Below are positions 10,532 to 23,451 of a stretch of 64,000 bases of DNA, piece by piece. This DNA comes from Cryptomeria japonica (Eukaryota > Streptophyta > Pinopsida > Cupressales > Cupressaceae): contig NC_081409.1 in assembly GCF_030272615.1 (NCBI RefSeq), forward strand, positions 879,815,220-879,879,219, in the 5' to 3' direction. How positions within the stretch are numbered: the first letter of the stretch is position 1; every line of letters starts with the position of its first letter. Position numbers and translations under genes: made by a program. The notes beneath the pieces are model-generated. The model was not told the DNA's origin and ran no database searches. It worked only from the letters and a program-made list of their open reading frames with translations.

Positions 10532-12047
10532 GAGGTTTGTTATCCTAAGTATTAAATTCAAAATTAATGAGTAGGCGTACACAATAGTGATATAGGAATT
10601 TAAATAGGTAGCTTCTTTTATATGATTAATCATTAATTTAAGAGATTGCTTTAAATTGTTACTGTAGCAAGCTTAAGGTATTTAACTGGGGTTAGTGTGC
10701 TCATTTACGCATTTGTAACATTTACGTATTTGTAGTTGAGAAATTAGAATAAATAAGACTCTTGCATTAGATTAGTCATTCATTTAAAAATGTCGCTTTA
10801 TTATGTTATAGCGAGTTAATTTAATAGCTAATTTTAAAATAATGAATTTAGTGAGTTATGCGTTTTTGGAAAGGAAAAAAAAATTTTAAAGTCAATTGGG
10901 AGATAGAAATAAATTACGCATTTTCACATTTGGAAGGAAAAGGGTAAATTATTATTATTTAAAAGAAATTATTTCTTCTTACTTGTATAGTTGATAAAAT
11001 ATAAAAGTTTGATTTTCAGAAAATTAAATTAATCAAAATATAACGTGCTGGCTAAAATGATATGAAGAAATTTTTTTAAAAAAATTAGAGTTGAATAAGA
11101 GATGGAAGCTTTTAAATTTTAAAAGAAAAATGAGTAAGAAGGAAATGAATGACTCCCATTTGGATTTTCATTTATTTTATTTTAAAAATAAATGCCTAAT
11201 TTCGAAATTAAAAATTAGGGTAAAATTAGGGTTTTCTTTTTAACCTAGTTTTGTAAGCATTTTGGGGGGGGTTCTTGGCCTTTGGTCTTTTTTTTTGGAA
11301 AAACATGGTTCTTGCAAGGGAGATTGGGGATTTGGAGAGGGATGGGGAAAGAGAGCGGCTGATTTGGGAGCTCATCTTCATCAAAATCTCTTCCCGGAAA
11401 GCGTTTGGAGGTAGGAAATTTTAATCTACCCTTTTTGTTTATTGTTATGCCCTCCATGAAATGCTGGAAAAATAGAAAGGAATGCTACCCATGAGTGTTT
11501 TTTTTAGATTTAGTTTTCAGTTTGGTTGAAGGCTTGGTTGTTCTTGGTTTTAAGATTGGCCATGGTTTTTGGGATATTTTGAGAAAGAGAAAATCTTCTC
11601 CATTCTTAGTTTAAACAATCTGGAAATTCATTTTATGACTGTAAAAATGAGGGTTTTCTACATTTTGGTTTTGGGTGTTTTGTTCATGTTTATTCAACAA
11701 AAAAAAAATAGTTCCCAGTTGGCTGTTTATTTGGAGAAATCTGGAAAAACATATGGGTGATGAATCCCTTTCAAAAAAAGAGATGGCTGTGACTGGGTTT
11801 GCTTTCAAAAAAGAGGGTTCATCCTTTTTAAATGCTTACATATATATTGTTTCTTTTAAAATAAAATAAAATATATACATATGTATTATTTAACAAATTT
11901 TGACTGCATGCTGGCAGACTAAAAACTGGGTCTGGGTTTTGTTGATTTTACCAGAGGGTTTCTGTTAAAAATGAAATAAAATAAAATTAAAAAAAAATAT
12001 AAAAAAAGAACATTTTATGCCCCCCCCCATCGCTGGGAGGAGGCATT

Positions 12048-12117
12048 GCTACCATGGTAGCAGCACTACCAATGGTAGCGTGGCTACCAAGGGGGCCCAC
12101 GTGGTATTCCACGTGGG
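12048..12117. promoter_or_regulatory. Palindrome cluster with two CACGTG boxes in LTR of B
   Basis: GCTACCATGGTAGC (12048-12061) is a perfect 14-bp palindrome. CCCACGTGG (12096-12104) and CCACGTGGG (12109-12117) form a perfect inverted repeat with a 4-nt spacer, and each arm holds a G-box core. This GC-rich island stands inside very AT-rich LTR sequence. Confidence 0.6.
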
Positions 12118-14592
12118 TAACCCCAGTTTCAATGTGCCCTTTTTTTTTAAAAAAAAAATTTGTTTATTAATTAGTTTTTATTTATTTTTAATTGTTTAAA
12201 CGAAAGAAACAATAAAATAATAAATTCAGGATATGTTTAATAAATAAATAAAAAAAGAGAAAAAGGGGGAAAGGAATTATATTGGTTTTATATGGAGTTT
12301 CTTTTTATTATCTAAATTTAGACTTTTCTCCTTATTTAATTACTATTATTTAAGCTGAGTAATGGTTAATATATGGAATTTAGAATATTGAAAATTCGAA
12401 AACTCATATAGAGATATATGTTTTTTTTTTTTGCCTCATTCTGATTTATATAACTGGCATTGATAATTACTAATCATAAACTATGGGTAAATGTGGATAT
12501 TTAATAAATGATATCTCAGGAATTTCTTATATCAACATATAATATTAACTATATGTGGCTTCTTGGTCTCTTCGTAACGAATATATATCCCGTGAATTAA
12601 CCCTTAGTGTTCAGACGATAATTTTAATCGGTTAGATATAAATTGAGATTTACATATACTTGTTTTATATATATGCAAGGGAATTTATAAATGGTTGGGG
12701 GGTACTAGTGTATAGTTCTAGACCAACATGTCCGTGATGTTTATCTAAGGATTAAGTAAAATACCCGAAAGAGAAATGCTTACATTTATGTGAACTTAGT
12801 TGGAAAACTTGTAGAGATGTATTTACTGACTGAAATGGTCATTTGTAGTATGGTTGTGATCGCCTAAAAGGCAGGATTGTAAAGACATGTAAATATGTAA
12901 CTTTAACTATATTTAATACCAAAAGGGTCTTGCAGTTGAGCAGACTCAGAGATGTAGCCCATCCGGGGTGAACTCCGAGATCATTCCTGTGTTATGCGAT
13001 GTTTATAGTGTACTTGGTTTTACGTTTTAAATTATCATGTATGGTTGTAATCTTGCATGAGTGTATGGTGGAAGTTTAATGAGTTCAAATTTATGTGCAT
13101 AATATTAAACATCTGGATAAATGTAGTTATTTAAGTTCATAAACATTGTGAACTACGATTATGGCAAAGTACTTAAAATATTGTAATTAAAGTTGTAAAA
13201 AAAAAAAGTAATTTGATAATGTTAATTTAAATTGTGATAGTGGAAGAAATCATGCTAGAATTACTTCATTGGGTTAATTTGTTAATAAGCATGTCAATGG
13301 AATGGATGTAAAAGGGAAACCAAGTTAAAATTTATGTCACAATTTCTAGATTGAATTCTAAAGGATGCACATCATATAAATACCTACCTTATTTACCTTA
13401 GTAAATAAATCACGCCATGTCAATTATGTTTCATTACATTGAATGAATTTGTTAAGTTATTTCACGTTTTAATTTTAACAATAATCGTCACCAGATTAAT
13501 TTGATAATCGTGTGGACTCAATTAGGTATTCATGTTGTATATTGAATCAATATACTTAGTAATTTATGTTGTAATTATAATCAATAACCCTCACCCGATT
13601 ATTTCTATAACTGGGTGAACTCAACTAGAAAACCCATATGTTAATTCTTATAAAAGGAATCCCTCATGTTTGCTAAAATTGAACTAGAATGGGAAATAAT
13701 TGATTAGTTGTTTATACATTAAATCTTAGTAAAAGTATCTCTCTCATTTTAAGTTCATTTAACAAAAAAAAAGAAAAAAAAAAAAAGTGATATGCAACAA
13801 GATAATTGTAATTCAATCCTAATGGAAGAACATCTCTTGGAACGTATACTTTAATCTTGAAATGTTAAATATTATCTTGCTAACTATATCTTAAAGTTAA
13901 TGGATGAACTCTTGTGGCTCAAATACATTTTCAACGTAATGATTCTAGCCATCTAGTAGTATTATTTTTAAAAACTTCAAATGAATTCCATGGCTACTCA
14001 CATTATACCTTTCATATAAGAACTTCAACTCATTAGTTGGCTATGCATGAAACCAAATGAAGGGACTTCACTCTATTAATTGTGGTCAATCCTTAAGAAA
14101 CGAAAATTCTTCTTATTAACCATGCTTTTTAATATTTAAGAAATATATATCAAATGTGGGTGAGTATTATAAAATCAAATGATGGAATCCTCATTTTTCT
14201 AATCGTAGCTTAACCCTAAAAGAATGAATCTCGTTAGGCATACTTATAGCATTAAAGGATGATGTCAAGTGTGGATGGTTATTTTAAAACTCTAATGAAT
14301 GAACTTGGTTACATTTAAAACGCTTGAACCCATTTGGAGACCTCCTAATGTAATTATGAATTAAAGTGCAATGAATAAATAACTTCTCAATGGCCTCCTA
14401 ACCACCAAAGTAAATGAACGCCTCCTAAAATTTTAAGATGTCATATCTTTGAACACATATGTAATTAAGATCTATGCATTATCTCGTAATTAAGATATCC
14501 AGTTTAATGGATCTGATGACGCAAGTTGAGTTAGGTGTAAGGGTTGTGTAATCGCGTTGGGAAACCTCTTAGGATCATTTAGCCTTCCGCTG

Positions 14593-14614
14593 TGTTATCT
14601 AGTTATAGATAACA
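14593..14614. repeat. Perfect hairpin near 3' end of 5' LTR of B
   Basis: TGTTATCTA and TAGATAACA arms (9 bp) around GTTA. It is conserved in the 3' LTR. Confidence 0.75.
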
Positions 14615-14755
14615 TTGACTCAACTTCAACTATCTTAATGTTGTAACTTTGTATTAACCCTCTTAATTATTATTTAAAAATAAATAAAAATTTTACACTC
14701 TAATTGAGTGTTTTTAACTTGAACCCTTAGGGGTTTCTTGGCGGGGCATTACACT

Positions 14756-14768
14756 TGGTATCAGAGCC
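14756..14768 (+). promoter_or_regulatory. Primer-binding site, initiator tRNA-Met (element B)
   Basis: TGGTATCAGAGCC, two bases after the LTR end. It is the classic plant iMet primer site, so B uses a different primer from A, C, D and E. Confidence 0.95.
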
Positions 14769-17700
14769 CATGTTGCAACACTGGGATCTCTGGTTTCACT
14801 TGTGCTCTTAGTTGGTGTGTGTGTATCTACCTTAGGTTGTATGCTTGCCCACCTTGATGTGAGGGTGTGATTTGACAAACCCTGCTTGTGTGTAATGTGT
14901 GCGTTCACACCTTGTTTCCACCTTAATGATGTGGGTGTTTTAGAAATAATTATGGGTGTTTTGTCTGCTTATTGAGGTCTTGGTCTATGACTTCTCTTAC
15001 TTGAAAAGGATTCGTATGTACCTTCATTCTTGCTTTGTTTTACTCTTTGACTAATCTATCTAAGTTGGTTGTTAATATCTTGAACCTAAAAGTACGAATT
15101 GTGTTTGTTTGTGGTTTTGGCTCTATCTTAATGATTGCCCACTTTAAAAACTAGTATGGCAAATATTAATGCTTATTATGTAGAAAATTTAGAGATTATG
15201 ACTCTTCCTCTTCTATCTCTGGAAAATTAAAAGTAATTGCTATGTGTAGTTGTCTCTTATTTAAGTTTTCTAATTGCAAGAGAAAGGATGATATTTCTTG
15301 AGCCTTGTGTGAGCTTCATAACGTTTTGTGCTTTAGATTGTGAAAAGGATTGATTTAGGAGTTAATTTTTGGTTAATGATAGAAAATTGTATGGTTGCAT
15401 TAAAGGGTTCTCCATGTGCTTGGTAGGAGTGATATAATTAAATTTCATCTTAAGTAAGGTGCTTTAATATGCGCATAGTGAGTTTGTGAAAATTGCTTGA
15501 TGTGAAAGGAATACCAAAAGAGGACATATTGTAGTAGCTTCAAGAGGGAACTAATGTGCTCCTCGAAGAATTGTTTTATGTGCTTAATTAAACTAGTGTG
15601 ATTTAGGACCTATTAAATGACGCGCCATTTGATTTGCTTGGGATTTGGATAATTGCCTTATTGTGTTTAAGAAAGAGTAAATGAGAGACTTGTTGGTTTG
15701 TATGCACTAAAGGTGTAAAATCTAGTAGATAGCCCTTCAATTACCTCCTTGTCGTATGATAAATTTTCAATGTTAGATTTTATGTGTTATTGTATTGTAT
15801 TGTATTACGAATAGTGACTGTGCTCTAGAAGACTTGTATTACAAAAAGAAAATTTGGCTATTTTGAATTTTTGTTTGGAAAACTAGAACATTATAGTGCA
15901 GCAATAATGATTAGAAATGTCATGTTAGGATGTTTTGGAACCTTCCTAAAAGATAGAAAAAAAAATGAAAACCGTGCAACTCAAATGATAAACTTATGTC
16001 CGAGCATATGGTGTGATTTTGAAATTCTTGTGTATTTGTAGGAAATAGTTGATTTTCCAACTCTCTTCCTCCTCTCGTTTAAAATATAGGAATTGTTGTT
16101 TTTGAAACACTATTTAGAATGCAGTGATTTAAGAAGAAGTTTTGCTATAATGCATGTGAAATTTTATGTTGCTTTGGGCTTCTAATTGAAAGGGGAAAGT
16201 TTTTCATCTTGAAAAGGGAAATTGCATAGTTAATAATGTGAATGAAAATGCTTAGGGAAGATTGAGGAAGATATTAGAATGATGTTATCTTGTTGTGTAA
16301 ATTGGAATTGTTGAAAATTTCAGTACGTGGATCTAGAGTAAACTTTGTTGGTGATTCATGTGTAAAGCATAATTAAAACTTCCCTTAAGTATATGTTAGC
16401 ATAATGTAAAGTACTCCCCGTAAATGTGACTAAACCAGTAATGGTGCTATTCTGTGTGTGTTGTGAGAAAACCCGTACTTGTTTTGTGTGCCCATGGGAT
16501 GGTGAAGTAATCAACCATGGGGAATATGTTTGTTTATGAGTATGGGAAACCATACCTATCTATGTGATGTTGCTTATTTGTTTCCTTACTGAGTGCCAAC
16601 CCACGGGTTGTTGATAAGTCAGTATGTGAAGGGGTAGTAGTAGAAGTCACCATTCCTTGAATAGTATGAACAATGTACGAGTAATGTCGACGCGAAGCGA
16701 CTTTAGCTTCCCTATTTTGAGGAAAAGTATGGTTTTGTAACGAAACTATAACATAGGTGTACTCAATACTTCTCCTTGTGATGAACCGATTTATGAGGTT
16801 CATGTGTGCTAGCCTTATTCCTATCCTTTATCTTGAGCATATAAATGACAGTTTTGAGCATATTGCTGGATTCCATTGGAGCATTTGTTGCCTTGTCTTC
16901 ATGAGAGGCGTGTTATTTTCTTACATAAGTTGCCAACTAATTAGTGTTGGTAGACTTGTGGGTAGACCTTAGCCATGTATACCTCTGGCTTACGGCGAGT
17001 ATCCTGAGAGGAACATCGCTATGCGGAGTGTGACCAGCGCGTGCCTTATCCGCGGGGTACACTGCCATGCGGGATACGTCCATTGCGTGCCTTGTCCGCT
17101 TGGAGTATTGCCATGCCGTGCTGAGACACGATGCGGGATGTAGTAGACATTTCCATGCGGCCTACCAATAGGTATAGGGTAGAGCCATGCCACGTGACGA
17201 CGTGATGCGGGGTGATGCCGAGGTGCACACTGCCATGCCATGTGGATGTGTGGCTTGGCCACACCACATGATGAGCTACAAGGATAGCTAGATGATTGTT
17301 CCTTCCTTCCTCGTTGGTGGCTAGCTATTAGTCACGTAGTGATGTAATGTGCAATTATGGTATTCTTTTAATTATTTATTAATTTCCTTGTGGGCCAGCA
17401 ATTTATTTTACTTTGACCTTGACAGTTTAGCCATGATCTTGCAATCTTGATCTTATTTGATTTGATGTTGCAAATCCGGAAAAAATATTTTCTTGTTTTA
17501 TTGTTGGAATTGACAATTATTATCTTTAATCTTTTGTACTTTGGTGGCTAAACTGGTTTATCCTTGTTGTTTTCGTATGCTGGTCTTGTGTTGTAATGTG
17601 AATTCCTCTCCAAGAACGTAGGAGACGGGCTTGGATGAGTGTATACGAGGAAGTAGACGCAAGGAACCTTGAGGATGGAGGTATGTGAGGCTGTGAAGAC

Positions 17701-18508
17701 AGCTAGGATCCACTACCTACCTATGAGTGGTGACTATCTCTTGGAGGCTAAACACCTTACACAATAAGGGATATTCACGAGGGACTTGTATGGAAGGTAG
17801 CACCGCTATGGTGTACCCTAGCACCATCAAGCCCTTGAGTGAGATGTTGGATAATTGTTGATCATGTATTTATTCTGAGAGCAGGCATAGAGATGTGGAT
17901 CATATATGTTACCTTTGACCGAGCATTAGACATGCTCACATGTGGCCTATTGTGTTGTGCAAACTAGTTTTGTGGATGGATATTATGTGTAATCATGGAT
18001 TAAATGGTATTAACTTGTCACTATGTTATGGGGCATAGTCATTGGAAAGGTTCTTGTATGTCTGAAAGGTGTAAACAATTGAGTTCTTACATTGCTCTTA
18101 TTTGACGAAAGTTAACTTGGTTGTAAAAAAATTGATATGTGAAGCTAGTTCTATGCGATAAAATTTTGTGAAAGAGATGAATTGGTGAAAGAAATTGACC
18201 TTGAGAGCACATTTCCTTGTCATGTTTGATAGATGAGTATGAAAACTGTGCTTATATATTTTAAATTGCTTAAATTTGGTGAAATAAAAAGGGAAAAGTC
18301 TCGTATCCTTGCTATGATTGAGTGTAAATTATAGAATATTTGAAGGTGTGAATGATGTTAGATGCATTTTTATTGATGAATAACTTTTTAAATTGTTGAC
18401 AAAATAGTTGTTTGTGCAAATTGATATTTGTTAATTGAGTTTAAGGACTAATAAGTGTTGCAGGACTTCCGTTTAACTTTGCGACTTCCAGGAGTAAGTC
18501 GGAACCTA
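14769..18508. other. Non-coding internal region of element B
   Basis: About 3.7 kb with only short random frames. No conserved retroelement domain is seen on either strand. The single compositional anomaly is a GC-rich island at about 16981-17275. Confidence 0.75.
16981..17275. repeat. GC-rich island with imperfect ~50-bp repeats in B
   Basis: Repeated words GCGTGCCTT-TCCGC, TGCCATGC and GATGCGGG occur at roughly 45-55 bp spacing (about 17037, 17090 and later variants). Base composition is very different from the flanks. Confidence 0.5.
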
Positions 18509-18519
18509 GGGGGGGAGAA
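18509..18519 (+). promoter_or_regulatory. Polypurine tract of element B
   Basis: GGGGGGGAGAA-type purine run directly before the 3' LTR start at 18520. Confidence 0.85.
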
Positions 18520-20530
18520 TGTAATGCCCATACCCTAGTCGGACTTTTAAAACCCATTTAACCTTGATTGACTTCCTATGTGGCATTCTTGAATGATAGA
18601 TTAACCGATATGCAATGTGTAGTTTAGATAATAGAAATAACTGTGCATACTTATTATTGTGCTTTTGCTTCGATTCTCGGGTAAATGTAATTGTTCCTAA
18701 CCCTTGTGATAAATCTTAAGCTAACGCCTTCATTGAATATGTATATGTATATGCATGCTTGTATGAATTCATGGGTGCAGGAGATTGCAGGTACAACACC
18801 GCTTAGGGCAAGGTTCATCTCCTTTGGAATTTGCAAGGTTGAGTATGCTCCTTCATCTTTTGAATTCGAATTTAGTGGTCATATAGCTCTCGTCTTGCCT
18901 TAGCCATGGTTAGGTGAGCATCGTGTGTGGATTCGTGGGGCTTTCTTTTCATTGGGATGCGTGTCGAGAGATTTGGAGGACTTCCTCGATTTGCATGCCT
19001 TGCGCGAGGTAAGTGAGGTTTGTTATCCTAAGTATTAAATTCAAAATTAATGAGTAGGCGTACACAATAGTGATATAGGAATTTAAATAGGTAGCTTCTT
19101 TTATATGATTAATCATTAATTTAAGAGATTGCTTTAAATTGTTACTGTAGCAAGCTTAAGGTATTTAACTGGGGTTAGTGTGCTCATTTACGCATTTGTA
19201 ACATTTACGTATTTGTAGTTGAGAAATTAGAATAAATAAGACTCTTGCATTAGATTAGTCATTCATTTAAAAATGTCGCTTTATTATGTTATAGCGAGTT
19301 AATTTAATAGCTAATTTTAAAATAATGAATTTAGTGAGTTATGCGTTTTTGGAAAGGAAAAAAAAATTTTAAAGTCAATTGGGAGATAGAAATAAATTAC
19401 GCATTTTCGCATTTGGAAGGAAAAGGGTAAATTATTATTATTTAAAAGAAATTATTTATTCTTACTTGTATAGTTGATAAAATATAAAAGTTTGATTTTC
19501 AGAAAATTAAATTAATCAAAATATAACGTGCTGGCTAAAATGATATGAAGAAAATTTAAAAAAAAAATTAGAGTTGAATAAGAGATGGAAGCTTTTAAAT
19601 TTTAAAAGAAAAATGAGTAAGAAGGAAATGAATGACTCCCATTTGGATTTTCATTTATTTTATTTTAAAAATAAATGCCTAATTTCGAAATTAAAAATTA
19701 GGGTAAAATTAGGGTTTTCTTTTTAACCTAGTTTTGTAAGCATTTTGGGGGGGGTTCTTGGCCTTTGGTCTTTTTTTTTGGAAAAACATGGTTCTTGCAA
19801 GGGAGATTGGGGATTTGGAGAGGGATGGGGAAAGAGAGCAGCTGATTTGGGAGCTCATCTTCATCAAAATCTCTTCCCGGAAAGCGTTTGGAGGTAGGAA
19901 ATTTTAATCTACCCTTTTTGTTTATTGTTATGCCCTCCATGAAATGCTGGAAAAATAGAAAGGAATGCTACCCATGAGTGTTTTTTTTAGATTTAGTTTT
20001 CAGTTTGGTTGAAGGCTTGGTTGTTCTTGGTTTTAAGATTGGCCATGGTTTTTGGGATATTTTGAGAAAGAGAAAATCTTCTCCATTCTTAGTTTAAACA
20101 ATCTGGAAATTCATTTTATGACTGTAAAAATGAGGGTTTTCTACATTTTGGTTTTGGGTGTTTTGTTCATGTTTATTCAACAAAAAAAAAATAGTTCCTA
20201 GTTGGCTGTTTATTTGGAGAAATCTGGAAAAACATATGGGTGATGAATCCCTTTCAAAAAAAGAGATGGCTGTGACTGGGTTTGCTTTCAAAAAAGAGGG
20301 TTCATCCTTTTTAAATGCTTACATATATATTGTTTCTTTTAAAATAAAATAAAATATATACATATGTATTATTTAACAAATTTTGACTGCATGCTGGCAG
20401 ACTAAAAACTGGGTCTGGGTTTTGTTGATTTTACCAGAGGGTTTTTGTTAAAAATGAAATAAAATAAAATTAAAAAAAAATATAAAAAAAGAACATTTTA
20501 TGCCCCCCCCCATCGCTGGGAGGAGGCATT

Positions 20531-20600
20531 GCTACCATGGTAGCAGCGCTACCAATGGTAGCGTGGCTACCAAGGGGGCCCACGTGGTATTCCACGTGGG
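20531..20600. promoter_or_regulatory. Palindrome cluster with two CACGTG boxes, 3' LTR copy
   Basis: GCTACCATGGTAGC at 20531-20544, and arms CCCACGTGG/CCACGTGGG at 20579-20587 and 20592-20600. Confidence 0.6.
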
Positions 20601-23076
20601 TAACCCCAGTTTCAATGTGCCCTTTTTTTAAAAAAAAAAACTTTTTTTTATTAATTAGTTTTTATTTATTTTTAATTGTTTAAACGAAAGAAACAATAAA
20701 ATAATAAATTCAGGATATGTTTAATAAATAAATAAAAAAAGAAAAAAAGGGGGAAAGGAATTATATTGGTTTTATATGGAGTTTCTTTTTATTATCTAAA
20801 TTTAGACTTTTCTCCTTATTTAATTACTATTATTTAATCTGAGTAATGGTTAATATATGGAATTTAGAATATTGAAAATTCGAAAACTCATATAGAGATA
20901 TATGTTTTTTTTTTTTGCCTCATTCTGATTTATATAACTGGCATTGATAATTACTAATCATAAACTATGGGTAAATGTGGATATTTAATAAATGATATCT
21001 CAGGAATTTCTTATATCAACATATAATATTAACTATATGTGGCTTCTTGGTCTCTTCGTAACGAATATATATCCCGTGAATTAACCCTTAGTGTTCAGAC
21101 GATAATTTTAATCGGTTAGATATAAATTGAGATTTACATATACTTGTTTTATATATATGCAAGGGAATTTATAAATGGTTGGGGGGTACTAGTGTATAGT
21201 TCTAGACCAACATGTCCGTGATGTTTATCTAAGGATTAAGTAAAATACCCGAAAGAGAAATGCTTACATTTATGTGAACTTAGTTGGAAAACTTGTAGAG
21301 ATGTATTTACTGACTGAAATGGTCATTTGTAGTATGGTTGTGATCGCCTAAAAGGCAGGATTGTAAAGACATGTAAATATGTAACTTTAACTATATTTAA
21401 TACCAAAAGGGTCTTGCAATTGAGCAGACCCGGAGATGTAGCCCATCCGGGGTGAACTCCGAGATCATTCCTGTGTTATGCGATGTTTATAGTGTACTTG
21501 GTTTTACGTTTTAAATTATCATGTATGGTTGTAATCTTGCATGAGTGTATGGTGGAAGTTTAATGAATTCAAATTTATGTGCATAATATTAAACATCTGG
21601 ATAAATGTAGTTATTTAAGTTCATAAACATTGTGAACTACGATTATGGCAAAGTACTTAAAATATTGTAATTAAAGTTGTAAAAAAAAAAGGTAATTTGA
21701 TAATGTTAATTTAAATTGTGATAGTGGAAGAAATCATGCTAGAATTACTTCATTGGGTTAATTTGTTAATAAGCATGTCAATGGAATGGATGTAAAAGGG
21801 AAACCAAGTTAAAATTTATGTCACAATTTCTAGATTGAATTCTAAAGGATGCACATCATATAAATACCTACCTTATTTACCTTAGTAAATAAATCACGCC
21901 ATGTCAATTATGTTTCATTACATTGAATGAATTTGTTAAGTTATTTCACGTTTTAATCTTAACAATAATCCTCACCAGATTAATTTGATAATCGTGTGGA
22001 CTCAATTAGGTATTCATGTTGTATATTGAATCAATATACTTAGTAATTTATGTTGTAATTATAATCAATAACCCTCACCAGATTATTTCTATAACTGGGT
22101 GAACTCAACTAGAAAACCCATATGTTAATTCTTATAAAAGGAATCCCTCATGTTTGCTAAAATTGAACTAGAATGGGAAATAATTGATTAGTTGTTTATA
22201 CATTAAATCTTAGTAAAAGTATCTCTCTCATTTTAAGTTCATTTAACAAAAAAAAAGAAAAAAAAAAAAAGTGATATGCAACAAGATAATTGTAATTCAA
22301 TCCTAATGGAAGAACATCTCTTGGAACGTATACTTTAATCTTGAAATGTTAAATATTATCTTGCTAACTATATCTTAAAGTTAATGGATGAACTCTTGTG
22401 GCTCAAATACATTTTCAACGTAATGATTCTAGCCATCTAGTAGTATTATTTTTAAAAACTTCAAATGAATTCCATGGCTACTCACATTATACCTTTCATA
22501 TAAGAACTTCAACTCATTAGTTGGCTATGCATGAAACCAAATGAAGGGACTTCACTCTATTAATTGTGGTCAATCCTTAAGAAACGAAAATTCTTCTTAT
22601 TAACCATGCTTTTTAATATTTAAGAAATATATATCAAATGTGGGTGAGTATTATAAAATCAAATGATGGAATCCTCATTTTTCTAATCGTAGCTTAACCC
22701 TAAAAGAATGAATCTCGTTAGGCATACTTATAGCATTAAAGGATGATGTCAAGTGTGGATGGTTATTTTAAAACTCTAATGAATGAACTTGGTTACATTT
22801 AAAACGCTTGAACCCATTTGGAGACCTCCTAATGTAATTATGAATTAAAGTGCAATGAATAAATAACTTCTCAATGGCCTCCTAACCACCAAAGTAAATG
22901 AACGCCTCCTAAAATTTTAAGATGTCATATCTTTGAACACATATGTAATTAAGATCTATGCATTATCTCGTAATTAAGATATCCAGTTTAATGGATCTGA
23001 TGACGCAAGTTGAGTTAGGTGTAAGGGTTGTGTAATCGCGTTGGGAAACCTCTTAGGATCATTTAGCCTTCCGCTG

Positions 23077-23098
23077 TGTTATCTAGTTATAGATAACA
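23077..23098. repeat. Perfect hairpin, 3' LTR copy of B
   Basis: TGTTATCTA/TAGATAACA arms with a 4-nt loop, identical to 14593-14614. Confidence 0.75.
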
Positions 23099-23237
23099 TT
23101 GACTCAACTTCAACTATCTTAATGTTGTAACTTTGTATTAACCCTCTTAATTATTATTTAAAAATAAATAAAAATTTTACACTCTAATTGAGTGTTTTTA
23201 ACTTGAACCCTTAGGGGTTTCTTGGTGGGGCATTACA

Positions 23238-23242
23238 TCTTT
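23238..23242. repeat. Target-site duplication of element B, right copy
   Basis: TCTTT, identical to 10032-10036. Confidence 0.95.
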
Positions 23243-23358
23243 TGATATGCTTGTGTAGGAAAGTATTTTGTTTGTGATTTCTGACACTAACAGTTTGGCT
23301 TTTCTTCTTGTTTGTGTTTTGTTATCATTGACTAACCTTTTATTTTTGCAGAGCATCA
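23243..23358 (+). repeat. 5' LTR of element C, last 116 bp
   Basis: Continues the LTR of C after element B and ends GAGCATCA. The end has a branch-point-like GACTAAC followed by a pyrimidine tract and TTTTTGCAG, an intron-3'-end look that is also present at 48500-48520. Confidence 0.9.
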
Positions 23359-23360
23359 TT

Positions 23361-23379
23361 TGGTGAACCCGACGTGAAT
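23361..23379 (+). promoter_or_regulatory. Primer-binding site, tRNA-Trp (element C)
   Basis: TGGTGAACCCGACGTGAAT, 19 bases complementary to the tRNA-Trp 3' end. It then diverges, unlike the 39-nt site of A. Confidence 0.9.
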
Positions 23380-23451
23380 GCAAAAACCTAAAAAAAAAAA
23401 ACACTTTCTTTTTTTGACAACTAACATGTTTGAATGTTGAATTTGACACAC

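Larger units (their letters stand above)
10037..14753 (+). repeat. 5' LTR of element B (4.7 kb)
   Basis: Starts TGTAAAGCCC (consensus TGTAATGCCC in the other LTR) and ends GGGGCATTACA, so the LTR ends form a 10-bp inverted repeat. It contains a GC-rich palindrome cluster (12048-12117), long AT-rich stretches, a perfect donor-like AG|GTAAGT at 10524-10531 and a hairpin at 14593-14614. No protein-coding content is evident. Confidence 0.95.
10037..23237 (+). mobile_element. Element B: LARD-like non-autonomous LTR retrotransposon
   Basis: 13,201 bp: two nearly identical LTRs of 4,717 and 4,718 bp, an internal region of 3,766 bp, an initiator tRNA-Met PBS at 14756 and a PPT at 18509-18519. No gag, protease, reverse transcriptase or integrase similarity is visible in any frame of the internal region. 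Long LTRs with a non-coding body match the known class of large retrotransposon derivatives (LARDs), which must be moved by proteins of another element. Orientation is set by the PBS/PPT order. About three dozen LTR differences were seen by eye, so it is young. Confidence 0.9.
18520..23237 (+). repeat. 3' LTR of element B
   Basis: 4,718 bp, TGTAATGCCC to GGGGCATTACA, nearly identical to 10037-14753. It carries the same palindrome cluster (20531-20600) and hairpin (23077-23098). Confidence 0.95.

Noticed and set aside
16990-17267. Two minus-strand frames rich in His/Trp/Arg in element B
   Set aside because: Fall in the GC-rich repetitive island; no resemblance to a known protein and no second independent copy to test.
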